Source: Porphyrobacter sp. AAP60 (GTDB taxonomy: Bacteria > Pseudomonadota > Alphaproteobacteria > Sphingomonadales > Sphingomonadaceae). Taken from it: 64,000 bases of DNA. Under the pieces are notes generated by a model. That model saw only the letters and a list, made by a program, of their open reading frames with translations. It was not told where the DNA came from and did not search any database. The position numbers and the translations under genes were made by a program. The DNA is taken from assembly GCF_001296025.1 (NCBI RefSeq), contig NZ_LJHV01000010.1, forward strand, positions 62,001 to 126,000. Reading direction: 5' to 3'. Positions 18,615-26,629 of this stretch are shown in pieces. Every line of letters begins with the position of its first letter. The stretch's first letter is position 1.

Positions 18615-21268
18615 TGATCAAGGTCTGGCAATATGCAGAACGCCTCAAAGGTGCCGCTGGCGGATCTACCCGCCAAAACCTTGCGTTCGGCACATCGCTC
18701 GCGACTGGGCGCTACATCTTCGGCTTCGAGACTTACCAAGATTTCACAGCGATGCGCGATCAGGTCATACGGGTTGGGGATTATGTCGCAGACACTGATC
18801 GAGCATCGGACCGCGTGGCGGGCCGGTATGCCTACAACATCGCGGCTGGCGAACCTGAAGAGCAAATCGATGAACTTGCAGTCAGCGCCGCTGCCGCAGG
18901 ACTTAAACGGTTCTGGCACGTGGTCGTCAGCCACAGGCCCGGCGAGAGACTGACCGATGAACAGCTTGAAGAAACCAGACGGATCATCGCAGAGGTGCTC
19001 GGGGTCGATCAATGCCCGATGATTTGGGCAACCCATGAAGACAAAGCGCATCTCCATGAACATGGGTTGATTGTGTCCTACCTCGCTGACACCAATGAAC
19101 CTGTCGCGTTTGGCGAGAGTTGGTGGAAGGAGAAGACGCAGATTGCCATAGCGATCTGCGAGCATCGCCTTGGTCTCGAGCCTGAGCCCAATCGGCGCTA
19201 CGTGGCCGATGACAGCGGCGTCTATCACCTGTTGAGCGCCAGCAAGGTCGCTGACGCGGACGGTAAGCTCGTGCTCGGCCGCAAAGAGCTGCGGACCATG
19301 CAGCGCGAACATGATGCTTTCGTCGGTCAAAACAATGCCCCGGACGGGTCAGAGCCGGGCGATCCCTGGCCTTTGCAGCGGGTGGCTGAAAAACTTGCCG
19401 GACCGCTCATCTCCAAGTCGAAGTCGTGGAAGGAGGTGCATGAACGGTTGGCCTCCGTCGGCATGCGCTACCTTAAGGTTGGCGCCACAGGCGTTCTTGA
19501 GGGCGCTGATGGCGCCGGCCCATGGGCTCAAACCGAAGGTATCCGTACCGCAGCAGGTTCAGCCTACGCCCATGCTGCCCTCGGGAAACTGTCAAGGCGG
19601 CTACGGGAAGATTACTCGCCGCCGCCGCCCGATCTGCATGTTCGCGCTTTTGTCATGCCGGTTTTCAACCGGCACGCCGACAGCGCCGCAGATCAAAAGG
19701 TAGAGCGGCGGATCGAGTTGTCAGAGTTCAAGACGCTGACAGGCCACCTTGAGGCAGACTACAAGAAAGCCTTCAAGGAGTTCCAGAACAACGGGAAAGG
19801 GCAGGGAGTCAACGCGGCTCGGCAAAAGCGCAAGCAGGCGCATGTTTCGGAACTGTCAGCGGTAAAATTTGCCAAGTCCGACCTGGTGAGCCCGTCTAGC
19901 ACCAGGGCCTCTGGGAAAAACGCCGCGCCGGAATTGCCACCTACCGAAATTGCAGCTTTTATTTGGGGCGCGACAGCAAGCGGCGACAACGCCAGCGCCG
20001 AGTATCGACTTCAGCAGCAAGCGATTGCCGCGGAATATCAGGTGAGGCGGAAGGATGAGCAAACCCGATACTACTATCTGGCGGGGCAACTGGCATTCAT
20101 CGAACGCCAGCGAACCATCCAGATCGTCGCGGCGTGCAGAAAGGCCCGGATCGATGCGTTAAAGCTGGCGCGCGCGCTGTTCCAACAGATCCGCATCGCC
20201 GCGCGCCAAAAGGTCCGGGAGGGCCTCGCGCGGATTGCGGCTGAGCTAAAACTGAGCGTCGGGCCCGGCATTCTTGCCCGCTTTGTAGCAGATCATCTTG
20301 CAGCGGTCGAACGCGGTGATCGTCACAGCATTATGAAGCGCGCTGATATGTGGGCTCGGACGAACAAACACCGGAGTCACTGGCGAAACGAGACGTCGCG
20401 CGACCGCATCCACAGGCGGGATCGATCTGCCCGATTTACCGCCTCCGAATTGGCGCACCTGCGGGAGCGCAACTTGGAAGATCACTATGTCGGCCAGTCG
20501 CCGTCGAACACGCACGACATCAAGGTGAAGGCATCACGGACCCTGGATCATGCGATCCGCAATTCGCTGATGCTAGCGTCATCCCGGTACCACGTTGATG
20601 GCGTCCGATTCATGGACGACGCCGCGCTGCTCAGGCTGTTCCCGAAGGAGCGGTATGCCATTCAACCCAATATCCAGGCGCGCCTTCGCGCGATTGAGGC
20701 AATCCAGATCGAGGAGCGCCGCTGGATCGCTGCAGCCGTATTGAGCGGGCGTGTCAGCATTGCGCAAGGCGACCTTAAAGTCGCCCATGCGCGTGACAAG
20801 TGGGCCGAAGACTTCTGGGCAAAGCAAAAAGATGACCCGACCTTTCATCGGCTGCTGATGGTCTCTCGGATGCGGCCTGATCGGTTTCAGTTCGATCTCG
20901 ACCAGCGCCCCGACATTGCAGCGTGGAAATCCGCACTGAATGAACAAGACCACCGCCTCGCAGACGGTATCGCTGACGAAATTTTTGTGGCGTCCGAACA
21001 GCATGGCCGAACTGTTGCAAACAGGAAGCTGGCCCAAGACAAAAACTCAGCGCGCAGTGCAAAGGACATCGCAGAAGAATATCGCCAACAGCTGTTTGAA
21101 ACTTTGAATTATCATAGCGCTGAAGTGCTGCGTAAGACACCAGGCAGATTTGGTGAAGCGTATCGGGGTATCGCCTTCAAGCATCCGAACGCCACGAAAG
21201 GTCAGTGGGAGGATGTTAAAAGAAGCTATCGACGCATTTATGGCAAAGGGAATGGGCGGCGCGCGTGA
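18614..21268 (+). CDS. Large HUH relaxase / mobilization nuclease
   Basis: The 884-residue protein has the relaxase domain in its first 260 residues. Motif III reads HEDKAHLHEHGLIV, with the metal-binding histidines of MobP/VirD2-type relaxases, and is preceded by FWHVVVSHRPGERLTDEQ; the RYAYN context is a candidate active-tyrosine region. Relaxases nick one oriT strand and pilot it into a recipient. The remaining 600 residues are mostly helical and charged with no helicase or primase motifs that I can see. A TTG lies directly before the ATG; the ATG overlapping the mobC stop is preferred. No type IV secretion genes are in the window, so the island looks mobilizable but not self-transmissible. 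Confidence 0.85.
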   Translation: MIKVWQYAERLKGAAGGSTRQNLAFGTSLATGRYIFGFETYQDFTAMRDQVIRVGDYVADTDRASDRVAGRYAYNIAAGEPEEQIDELAVSAAAAGLKRFWHVVVSHRPGERLTDEQLEETRRIIAEVLGVDQCPMIWATHEDKAHLHEHGLIVSYLADTNEPVAFGESWWKEKTQIAIAICEHRLGLEPEPNRRYVADDSGVYHLLSASKVADADGKLVLGRKELRTMQREHDAFVGQNNAPDGSEPGDPWPLQRVAEKLAGPLISKSKSWKEVHERLASVGMRYLKVGATGVLEGADGAGPWAQTEGIRTAAGSAYAHAALGKLSRRLREDYSPPPPDLHVRAFVMPVFNRHADSAADQKVERRIELSEFKTLTGHLEADYKKAFKEFQNNGKGQGVNAARQKRKQAHVSELSAVKFAKSDLVSPSSTRASGKNAAPELPPTEIAAFIWGATASGDNASAEYRLQQQAIAAEYQVRRKDEQTRYYYLAGQLAFIERQRTIQIVAACRKARIDALKLARALFQQIRIAARQKVREGLARIAAELKLSVGPGILARFVADHLAAVERGDRHSIMKRADMWARTNKHRSHWRNETSRDRIHRRDRSARFTASELAHLRERNLEDHYVGQSPSNTHDIKVKASRTLDHAIRNSLMLASSRYHVDGVRFMDDAALLRLFPKERYAIQPNIQARLRAIEAIQIEERRWIAAAVLSGRVSIAQGDLKVAHARDKWAEDFWAKQKDDPTFHRLLMVSRMRPDRFQFDLDQRPDIAAWKSALNEQDHRLADGIADEIFVASEQHGRTVANRKLAQDKNSARSAKDIAEEYRQQLFETLNYHSAEVLRKTPGRFGEAYRGIAFKHPNATKGQWEDVKRSYRRIYGKGNGRRA

Positions 21269-21422
21269 TTTTAGAATTATCTCTACGGTCTTCATTGAAT
21301 GGATTGATTATAGCTCACATGCTGGGCGAGTGATGATTGACAAGGTCCAACATGTTTCCTAAATGTTCCAAACCGAGACAAGATAATACTTCCAACTTTT
21401 ACTATGCAGCGTTTGTAAGTAG

Positions 21423-21471
21423 AGCGAATTCAGCGAACAAAGCGAAGTCAGCGAATGTCGCTGAATTCGCT
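21423..21471. promoter_or_regulatory. 9-bp iterons and 14-bp inverted repeat upstream of kfrA
   Basis: Four head-to-tail units AGCGAANNN (21423-21458, exact 9-base period) are closed by an inverted copy, so AGCGAATTCAGCGA (21423-21436) and TCGCTGAATTCGCT (21458-21471) form a perfect 14-bp inverted repeat. The block ends just before the AAGGAGG ribosome site of the KfrA-like gene. KfrA proteins are known autoregulators that bind repeats at their own promoter, so this is the likely operator. Confidence 0.6.
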
Positions 21472-21485
21472 GCTGAAGGAGGAGC

Positions 21486-22178
21486 ATGGCAATGTCGAAC
21501 AAAATACTACAAGGAGATGTCGACAATGCTGCTGATGCAGAGTTGAGGGCTGGCGGCAACGACGTCACAAAGGTCGTTGCAAACAAAGTCGCCCGCAGTC
21601 TCGGTCTGCCAAAAGCCAATGAGGCGTTTTACGCAAAGTTCGAGTCGTGGAAAGAGCGCCGCATTGCCGCAGGGATAAATCATGTTTCTTCTGCCCCACC
21701 GCAGCTTGCGCCGGAAATTGATCGTGTCTGGGATAGCCTCAAGCAAACTATCCTTGGCGTGGCCGGAAAGCTGATCGCCGAAAAAATTGAGCAGCACGAC
21801 CGGGAGCGAGGTATTCTCCTTGAGGAAATCGCCAAAGGCGAGCTGCGCGAGCAGGAGCTTGCATCACAGAACAAAAACCTTCGCAGCGAAAAAGCTGCTA
21901 CCGAACAGGCGCTAGCCGACAAGCAAGCCGAACTTGATGCATCACGCCATAATGCTCAGCGTGTTCAGGCGCAGCTCGATGAATCACGCAAAAATCTTGA
22001 TAGCCTTGTGAGCGGACTTCGGGGCGGCCAAGCTGCAAAGCAGGGTGGCTTCAAGGGTTCAGCCCTGCCATCTGATCTGTTCGAGCAGGCGAGCGGCAAC
22101 ACCGAGCAAAGCGCGGCACCCAAGCCGAAGAGGGGACGTGGTCGCCCGCGCAAGACCCCTGCAAACCCTGCGGATTGA
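21486..22178 (+). CDS. KfrA-like DNA-binding coiled-coil protein
   Basis: A 230-residue protein with a KfrA-type N-terminal DNA-binding domain (KVVANKVARSLGLPKANEAF). A long coiled coil spans residues about 90-180, rich in Glu, Gln, Lys and Ala (LREQELASQNKNLRSEKAAT). The C-terminus has an AT-hook-like tail with RGRGRPRKTP. KfrA proteins of broad-host-range plasmids repress their own gene and aid plasmid stability through filament-like coiled coils. The AT-hook tail is an unusual addition. The second ATG, two codons in, is an equally good start given AAGGAGG. It stands alone behind the iteron block, after the relaxase. Confidence 0.75.
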   Translation: MAMSNKILQGDVDNAADAELRAGGNDVTKVVANKVARSLGLPKANEAFYAKFESWKERRIAAGINHVSSAPPQLAPEIDRVWDSLKQTILGVAGKLIAEKIEQHDRERGILLEEIAKGELREQELASQNKNLRSEKAATEQALADKQAELDASRHNAQRVQAQLDESRKNLDSLVSGLRGGQAAKQGGFKGSALPSDLFEQASGNTEQSAAPKPKRGRGRPRKTPANPAD

Positions 22179-22535
22179 CAGGCGGCATGGCTCTTGGTCG
22201 CAAACCGTCTGCCTGCCACGCAATTTTCTGCACTTCATCGGTTCGAAATTATGAGCTGCCTTGCAGGTCGCCATCGCGCGGGCTTGGGGCGGCACTTTTT
22301 TTGTCGCTACATTTGGAAAAGGCGATTGCCTGCCTCCCCCTGGTCGCAGCCCGTCGCGCTCAGCGACAAAATATGGCGCGCCGTACGCGGGCGCCTGTGA
22401 TGCCGTCGAACAGAAAGAAAGATAGGAAGAAAGGATGCCGGTTTGAAACCGGCAGAGGGAAGGAAAAAAAGTAGGGCAGAATTGCTCGGCTTTGCCTTCG
22501 CCGGTTTCACCAACACCATTGGAGAAACCAATACC
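22179..22535. promoter_or_regulatory. Intergenic leader with 9-bp palindrome
   Basis: This 357-base gap has no supported gene. It contains TGCCGGTTT-G-AAACCGGCA at 22436-22454 followed by an A/G-rich run, and a small hairpin ATTGG-AGAAA-CCAAT at 22518-22532 whose loop overlaps the GGAGAAA ribosome site of the next gene. Confidence 0.45.
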
Positions 22536-23471
22536 ATGGATATCAATATCAGATCTCATCTGGATCCAGCCTGCGAGGCTTATGCCGAACAGCTGGAACC
22601 CAATCCCGAATACCGCGTGCTGCGAGCGCTACCGCAGCCATTTGCCGCAATGCCAAGCGATGGCGCGCCGCCAGAGGGACGATGTATCGCCCTGCTGGAC
22701 GTCGAAACCACCTCGCTTGATGCGGCCAGCGGCAGCATCATCGAGATCGCAATCAAGCTTCTTTGGACTGATGGCGAGGGCAATTTGCTGGCCCACTTCC
22801 CCATCTTTTGTTGGCTGGAAGACCCTGGCCATGCCCTCGATCCAGCCATCGCAAAGCTGACCGGACTTTCTGATCGGCAGCTTGCTGGCAAGGTGATCGA
22901 CGATGAAGCGGTGGGACGTCTGCTTGATAGGGCCGACTTGATCGTTGCCCATAATTCCCGCTTCGACCTTCAGTGGATCCTCCAACGCTGGCCCGATCTT
23001 TGGGAGAAGCCTTGGGCCTGTTCCTACAACGAAATCCAGTGGCAGGCGCTTTGTTTTGAAGGCCGCAGCCAACCATTCTTGTTGCAGCAACATGGTTGGT
23101 TTTCCCGCGCCCACCGGGCTCCGGACGATGTTTGGGCGTTATTCTGGCTGCTTATGCAATCGCGCCGCGATCCGGAAAACGATGACGGCGATGGTGTCGG
23201 TCCTGTCTGCGGCGCGGAGCGCACACACCTTCAGCGTTTGCTTTCTGCAAGCGACCGGGAGACAGTGCGGGTCGAAGCAGTCGGCGCGCCCTTCTCCAAG
23301 AAGGATGCGCTGCGAGCCCGCGGGTATAGCTGGGATGCCCACCCGCTACGAAAACTGTGGTCGTGCGAACTGCCGACCGAAGCGGTCGAAGCCGAACAGC
23401 TGTGGTTCCAGCGTGAAGGCCTGCCGCCCCCGCGCCTCGTGCCGATCACCGCACGCGAGCGCCATCGCTGA
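22536..23471 (+). CDS. DnaQ-like 3'-5' exonuclease (DEDD)
   Basis: From the ATG at 22536 there are 311 residues. The exonuclease core has ExoI LLDVETTSLD (catalytic Asp and Glu), ExoII IVAHNSRFDLQWIL and ExoIII HRAPDDVWALFWLL, the complete DEDDh set of DnaQ-like nucleases. A 60-residue C-terminal appendage (APFSKKDALRARGYSWD, HPLRKLWSCEL) resembles small domains found on plasmid-borne exonucleases. It is encoded in the mobile region beside a second exonuclease, which suggests a role in element DNA metabolism or defence against host nucleases or plasmids, but that is inference. Confidence 0.88.
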   Translation: MDINIRSHLDPACEAYAEQLEPNPEYRVLRALPQPFAAMPSDGAPPEGRCIALLDVETTSLDAASGSIIEIAIKLLWTDGEGNLLAHFPIFCWLEDPGHALDPAIAKLTGLSDRQLAGKVIDDEAVGRLLDRADLIVAHNSRFDLQWILQRWPDLWEKPWACSYNEIQWQALCFEGRSQPFLLQQHGWFSRAHRAPDDVWALFWLLMQSRRDPENDDGDGVGPVCGAERTHLQRLLSASDRETVRVEAVGAPFSKKDALRARGYSWDAHPLRKLWSCELPTEAVEAEQLWFQREGLPPPRLVPITARERHR

Positions 23472-23508
23472 TTCCCAGCCCCACAATCCGTTCATCATTA
23501 CCACCCCC

Positions 23509-23536
23509 AGCAGGCCCGCCATTGTGCGGGCCTGCT
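23509..23536. terminator. Strong hairpin ahead of the second exonuclease gene
   Basis: A perfect 11-bp stem AGCAGGCCCGC/GCGGGCCTGCT with a six-base loop lies between the exonuclease genes, 21 bases before the next ATG. Only a short TTT follows, so it may act as a partial terminator or a stabilising or attenuating leader. Confidence 0.55.
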
Positions 23537-23557
23537 GCGTTTCAAGGAACAGGAAAA

Positions 23558-24478
23558 ATGAGCATTACCGATACTACCTTCACCACAAACACCAACACTG
23601 GCCTGCCTGATGCCGAGGCGTTGCCGATCACCCCCGTCTCTTCGGCATACGAGACTGCCCTGGAGCTTGAAGCCCGCCAGTTCGCTGCGCGGTCACATGC
23701 AAGCGATAGCAAGAAGCAGCGCCCGTTGCGCATCATCGTAGCTGATCTCGAGTTTAGCTATGATCGCACGCGCAATGGCGGATACCGAACCGCTGAAGGC
23801 AAGGATGCGGAGAACGATATCCGCTGGCCGTTTCATCGGATCGCATCCGCGTGCTGGTTCGTGTTGCGGTTTGATCCCGGATGCGACGTGCCTGACGTGG
23901 AGTCGGTTACTGTTTTGGCGAATGACGAGGCGAGCGAACTGAAGATTACCGAGCGGTTTTTCGCTGCCCTCGAATTGTACCCCGATGCAGTGCTGTCAAC
24001 CTGGGCGGGGGAGGGCAAGGATCTGCCTGTCCTTCGCCGGGTCGCCAGCGAACACGGCTTGTTGCTGCCGCCGCAGCTATTGGATCTCAGCCCCTATGCC
24101 CGCGCGAGACTGGATCTGTGCCGCGCGGTCGCCGGGCGCGCAGCCTTCCCACATCTCCCGGAATATGCCGCAGCGGTGGGTATCCCGTGCAAGCCATCGC
24201 CATCCAAGCATATCGGCCAGCTTGTCGAATGCGAGGTGTGGGACAAGGTGCGCGATCAGTGCCTCGCCGATGTGCTGACGACATCGGTCATCGGCTTGCG
24301 GCATCTGACTGCCCATGGCGTTACCGCCGTTCATCCGCAGCGCAGCCTTCTCGTGCTTGCGGAAGCAGCAGCCAAGGCTTCGCCCGCAAGCAAGTTCGTG
24401 TCGAACACGTTCAGCTCCTGGGCGCGGGGGCAGGTGGCAGGCGCACGGCTCAAAGGAACGGTCTACCGCGCGCCATAA
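23558..24478 (+). CDS. PolB-like predicted 3'-5' exonuclease
   Basis: The ATG at 23558 (CAGGAAAA upstream) gives 306 residues. After about 60 low-complexity residues come the ExoI-like strand RIIVADLEFSYD, a long insert, ExoII-like LSTWAGEGKDLPVLRR, and a late Asp-containing helix QCLADVLTTSVIGLRHL. This is the pattern of the predicted PolB-like 3'-5' exonuclease family (RNase H fold, DEDDy type). It is distinct from the DnaQ-like protein before it. The two are separated by a hairpin and may be expressed together. Confidence 0.78.
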   Translation: MSITDTTFTTNTNTGLPDAEALPITPVSSAYETALELEARQFAARSHASDSKKQRPLRIIVADLEFSYDRTRNGGYRTAEGKDAENDIRWPFHRIASACWFVLRFDPGCDVPDVESVTVLANDEASELKITERFFAALELYPDAVLSTWAGEGKDLPVLRRVASEHGLLLPPQLLDLSPYARARLDLCRAVAGRAAFPHLPEYAAAVGIPCKPSPSKHIGQLVECEVWDKVRDQCLADVLTTSVIGLRHLTAHGVTAVHPQRSLLVLAEAAAKASPASKFVSNTFSSWARGQVAGARLKGTVYRAP

Positions 24479-24699
24479 ACAGCAGACCTGCACTTCACTG
24501 GTCGACTGCCAGTCCAGCCAACCATCTACCAAGGAGAACAGCATGGCTTGATCACCATCCGCCGCCGGCCGGGCGCGCTGCGCGGCCTCCGGTGCCGTGT
24601 CACAATGCGCAGGCCCAATCGCTCTCCTCACCAAGGAGCACATTCACCGCAGGTCCAGCCCGGACACTGCGGTTTTTCTTTACCTACAGGAAACATACA
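24479..24699. terminator. Intergenic leader with intrinsic terminator at 24647-24677
   Basis: CCGCAG (24647-24652) pairs with CTGCGG (24667-24672) and an inner GTCC/GGAC, followed by TTTTT. The hairpin ends about 20 bases before the next gene. The same gap holds AAGGAG followed by ATG GCT TGA at about 24543-24551, a two-codon frame with a good ribosome site, and a second AAGGAG with no start. It may be a leader-type attenuator. Confidence 0.6.
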
Positions 24700-25503
24700 A
24701 TGCCAAAAAGAACAACGCCAACTAACCGCAGCGGCCGCCGTGGCAAATCCGTCCCGGACCTTTCATCCGAACCGACTGAGCTGTCACTGCCGCGCACCTA
24801 TGCCATCGGCAACACCGAGATCGTGCCCGAACAGATGTGGCGCATCCCCAGGCATCATCCCGCTGCAAGCGGGCCGTGGAGTGGCGAGCCCGACCGGATA
24901 GGCTGGACTGATGCCGTGACCGGATATGCCTGCCTGATCATTAGACAGCGCAACGGGACACTGTCGGGCTACGCGGCCGTGCCGTGCACGCATCCGCTGT
25001 GGGGTTTTGATCATGGCGCGGTGCCACGCTCAATCGGCATCCGTCCCCACGCCGGTTTGAATTACTCACAATCTTGTGACGAACAAAGCCCAGCGCCGTT
25101 CCGGGTCTGTCACATCCACCACACCGACCCGATCGACTTGATGCGCGAACCCGATCGCGCAGTTGATGACGATGGCAGCAGGTATCGTCACGCCCCCAGT
25201 GATGAACCCAGTATGTCGCCGGCCGGCGATGCGTGGTGGCTAGGGTTCTCGACCGACCAAGACGGCGACTTCCTGCCTACTTACGGTGATAGGCAGCGCC
25301 CCAGCGTCGAACCACCGGTCTACCGCGACCTTGCTTACGTCTATTCGCAGGTCGTTGGCCTCGCCCATCAGCTCAGGAGCCTCGAGGTTGATGGCACAGG
25401 CGCGCCACTGCCAATTGCCGGTCCGCACAGTGCAGCGGAACCACCAATTGCCTTGCCCAAACCGCGAAAGCCTCGGGCAGGCAAGGGAGGCGCGCATGAC
25501 TGA
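24700..25503 (+). CDS. Hypothetical island protein, 267 residues
   Basis: Not recognised. From the ATG at 24700 (ACAGGAAAC upstream) the protein has a basic, disordered N-terminus (RSGRRGKSVPDL). A globular middle is rich in Trp, His, Asp and Pro, with GYACLIIRQRNGTLSGYAAV, CTHPLWGFDHGAV and DAWWLGFSTDQDGDFLPT. The C-terminus is basic and Pro-rich (PKPRKPRAGKGG). No signal peptide or membrane segment is visible. Its stop overlaps the next gene by eight bases (ATGACTGA), so the two are a coupled pair. The frame stays open far upstream, but no start there is near a ribosome site. Confidence 0.7.
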   Translation: MPKRTTPTNRSGRRGKSVPDLSSEPTELSLPRTYAIGNTEIVPEQMWRIPRHHPAASGPWSGEPDRIGWTDAVTGYACLIIRQRNGTLSGYAAVPCTHPLWGFDHGAVPRSIGIRPHAGLNYSQSCDEQSPAPFRVCHIHHTDPIDLMREPDRAVDDDGSRYRHAPSDEPSMSPAGDAWWLGFSTDQDGDFLPTYGDRQRPSVEPPVYRDLAYVYSQVVGLAHQLRSLEVDGTGAPLPIAGPHSAAEPPIALPKPRKPRAGKGGAHD

Positions 25504-26278
25504 GGCACAGTATGGCCGCCATCGCGATGAAAGCCTGCCATGGGGCTATTGGTTACGGCATGAGCCGGGGTTCCAATCATTGCGTGATGAGGAAGGACGG
25601 ACATGGGAAAGTATCCATCACTACCTCTGGCAGCATCGGCTTCGAATGAAGCTGGTCTACCCTGTCGAACTGGAACGGGGCATGGCGCAGATGCTGGTGC
25701 TGCTGCTTGCCGTCCATCGCCGTAATCCCGGATTTGAAGCGATCGCGGTTGAGGTGTTTGATGGCGACCGCAGACTTGCTCGCCATTTCCGGCATCTGCT
25801 GGAAAGTGAGCGGCTGATTGATCGCGGGATGCTGACGCCAGAGGGGAGGGCCGTGCTGCGGATGCTAGAACTGACCCAGTCGCCCGATGCCGCACCAATC
25901 CCGGTCGATGTCGCCAGCTTCCCGGGCTTTGATCCCGAAGATCCAGCGATCAGCTCCGGGGAGCGTGACCGCATCGTTGCAGCGCACGAAGCATTTGCCC
26001 GCGGACTGCGATTCCGGTTCATCCGTGAACCGGTCGTCCACGATTCTGCCATTAAGCTGGTGGGCCTGACGTTGGGAGGACCAATCCCATTCACCCGGGT
26101 AATCTGGTCGATGGAGTTCAAGAGCGATCAGATGCGTGATCGGATGTTCCGATGGCTGTGCCTCTATGTCGACCGATGGGAGGCATGGGCCAATCTGGTA
26201 ATTGAGGAAGGCGCCACTGACTTTACCGAGCACCTGCTAAAGCTCCGGATTGCGGAGGAGTCGATCGACCTCGGGTAA
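25496..26278 (+). CDS. Hypothetical island protein, 260 residues
   Basis: Not recognised. The soluble protein begins MTEAQYGRHRDESLPWGYWL and has a long helical, Arg-rich middle (GMAQMLVLLLAVHRRNPGFE, then RRLARHFRHLLESERLIDRG), a short Asp/Pro linker and a C-terminal part rich in Trp and Phe (MFRWLCLYVDRWEAWANLVI). It overlaps the preceding gene, so the two products probably act together. A hairpin follows the stop. Confidence 0.7.
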   Translation: MTEAQYGRHRDESLPWGYWLRHEPGFQSLRDEEGRTWESIHHYLWQHRLRMKLVYPVELERGMAQMLVLLLAVHRRNPGFEAIAVEVFDGDRRLARHFRHLLESERLIDRGMLTPEGRAVLRMLELTQSPDAAPIPVDVASFPGFDPEDPAISSGERDRIVAAHEAFARGLRFRFIREPVVHDSAIKLVGLTLGGPIPFTRVIWSMEFKSDQMRDRMFRWLCLYVDRWEAWANLVIEEGATDFTEHLLKLRIAEESIDLG

Positions 26279-26340
26279 TCGGCGGCGATGTTGCCGGCCG
26301 AGCAGCATCATCGTCATACGTTTCACGAAACCACATCAGG

Positions 26341-26372
26341 CAGGCGGCGCTCCCATCCGGAAGTGCCGCCTG
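26341..26372. terminator. Hairpin after the unknown gene pair
   Basis: CAGGCGGC and GCCGCCTG form an eight-bp stem with a 16-base loop, followed by TTTGCGTTT. It lies 62 bases after the stop and 32 bases before a small frame at 26405, matching the hairpin-before-start layout of the preceding genes. The rest of the 26279-26629 gap is covered by that small frame. Confidence 0.5.
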
Positions 26373-26404
26373 TTTGCGTTTAAAGTTCAGGACATACAGA
26401 CACC

Positions 26405-26585
26405 ATGACCCACACTCGCCAACCCAATGTCCTTGCGGCACTATCTGTCATCCGCAGCAAGCCGGAAGGCCGAACGCGTGGTCATCATGCTGGGGGGACA
26501 ACTCCATAACCTTCAGGACTTGCTGGCGGTACAGGACGAGGTCGATTCCAGCGAGCCTGGAATAGGAGGGCCAATCAATGCTTGA
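26405..26585 (+). pseudogene. Probable frameshifted small gene
   Basis: An ATG at 26405 opens a 34-codon frame (MTHTRQPNVLAALSVIRSKP onward) ending at 26509. A second frame, with an ATG at 26487, runs 32 codons to 26585 (MLGGQLHNLQDLLAVQDEVD). Read across one frameshift near 26478 they give a continuous protein of about 60 residues with a helical second half. Either a short gene was broken or two tiny overlapping genes exist. Function unknown. Confidence 0.35.
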
Positions 26586-26629
26586 ATTTCTGCTCGGGCG
26601 CGGAAAAGACTTATCACAAGGAGAGTATC

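Noticed and set aside
24118..24699. In-frame upstream extension of the 267-residue gene
   Set aside because: It overlaps the PolB-like exonuclease gene in another frame and crosses a terminator; the ATG at 24700 has a ribosome site.
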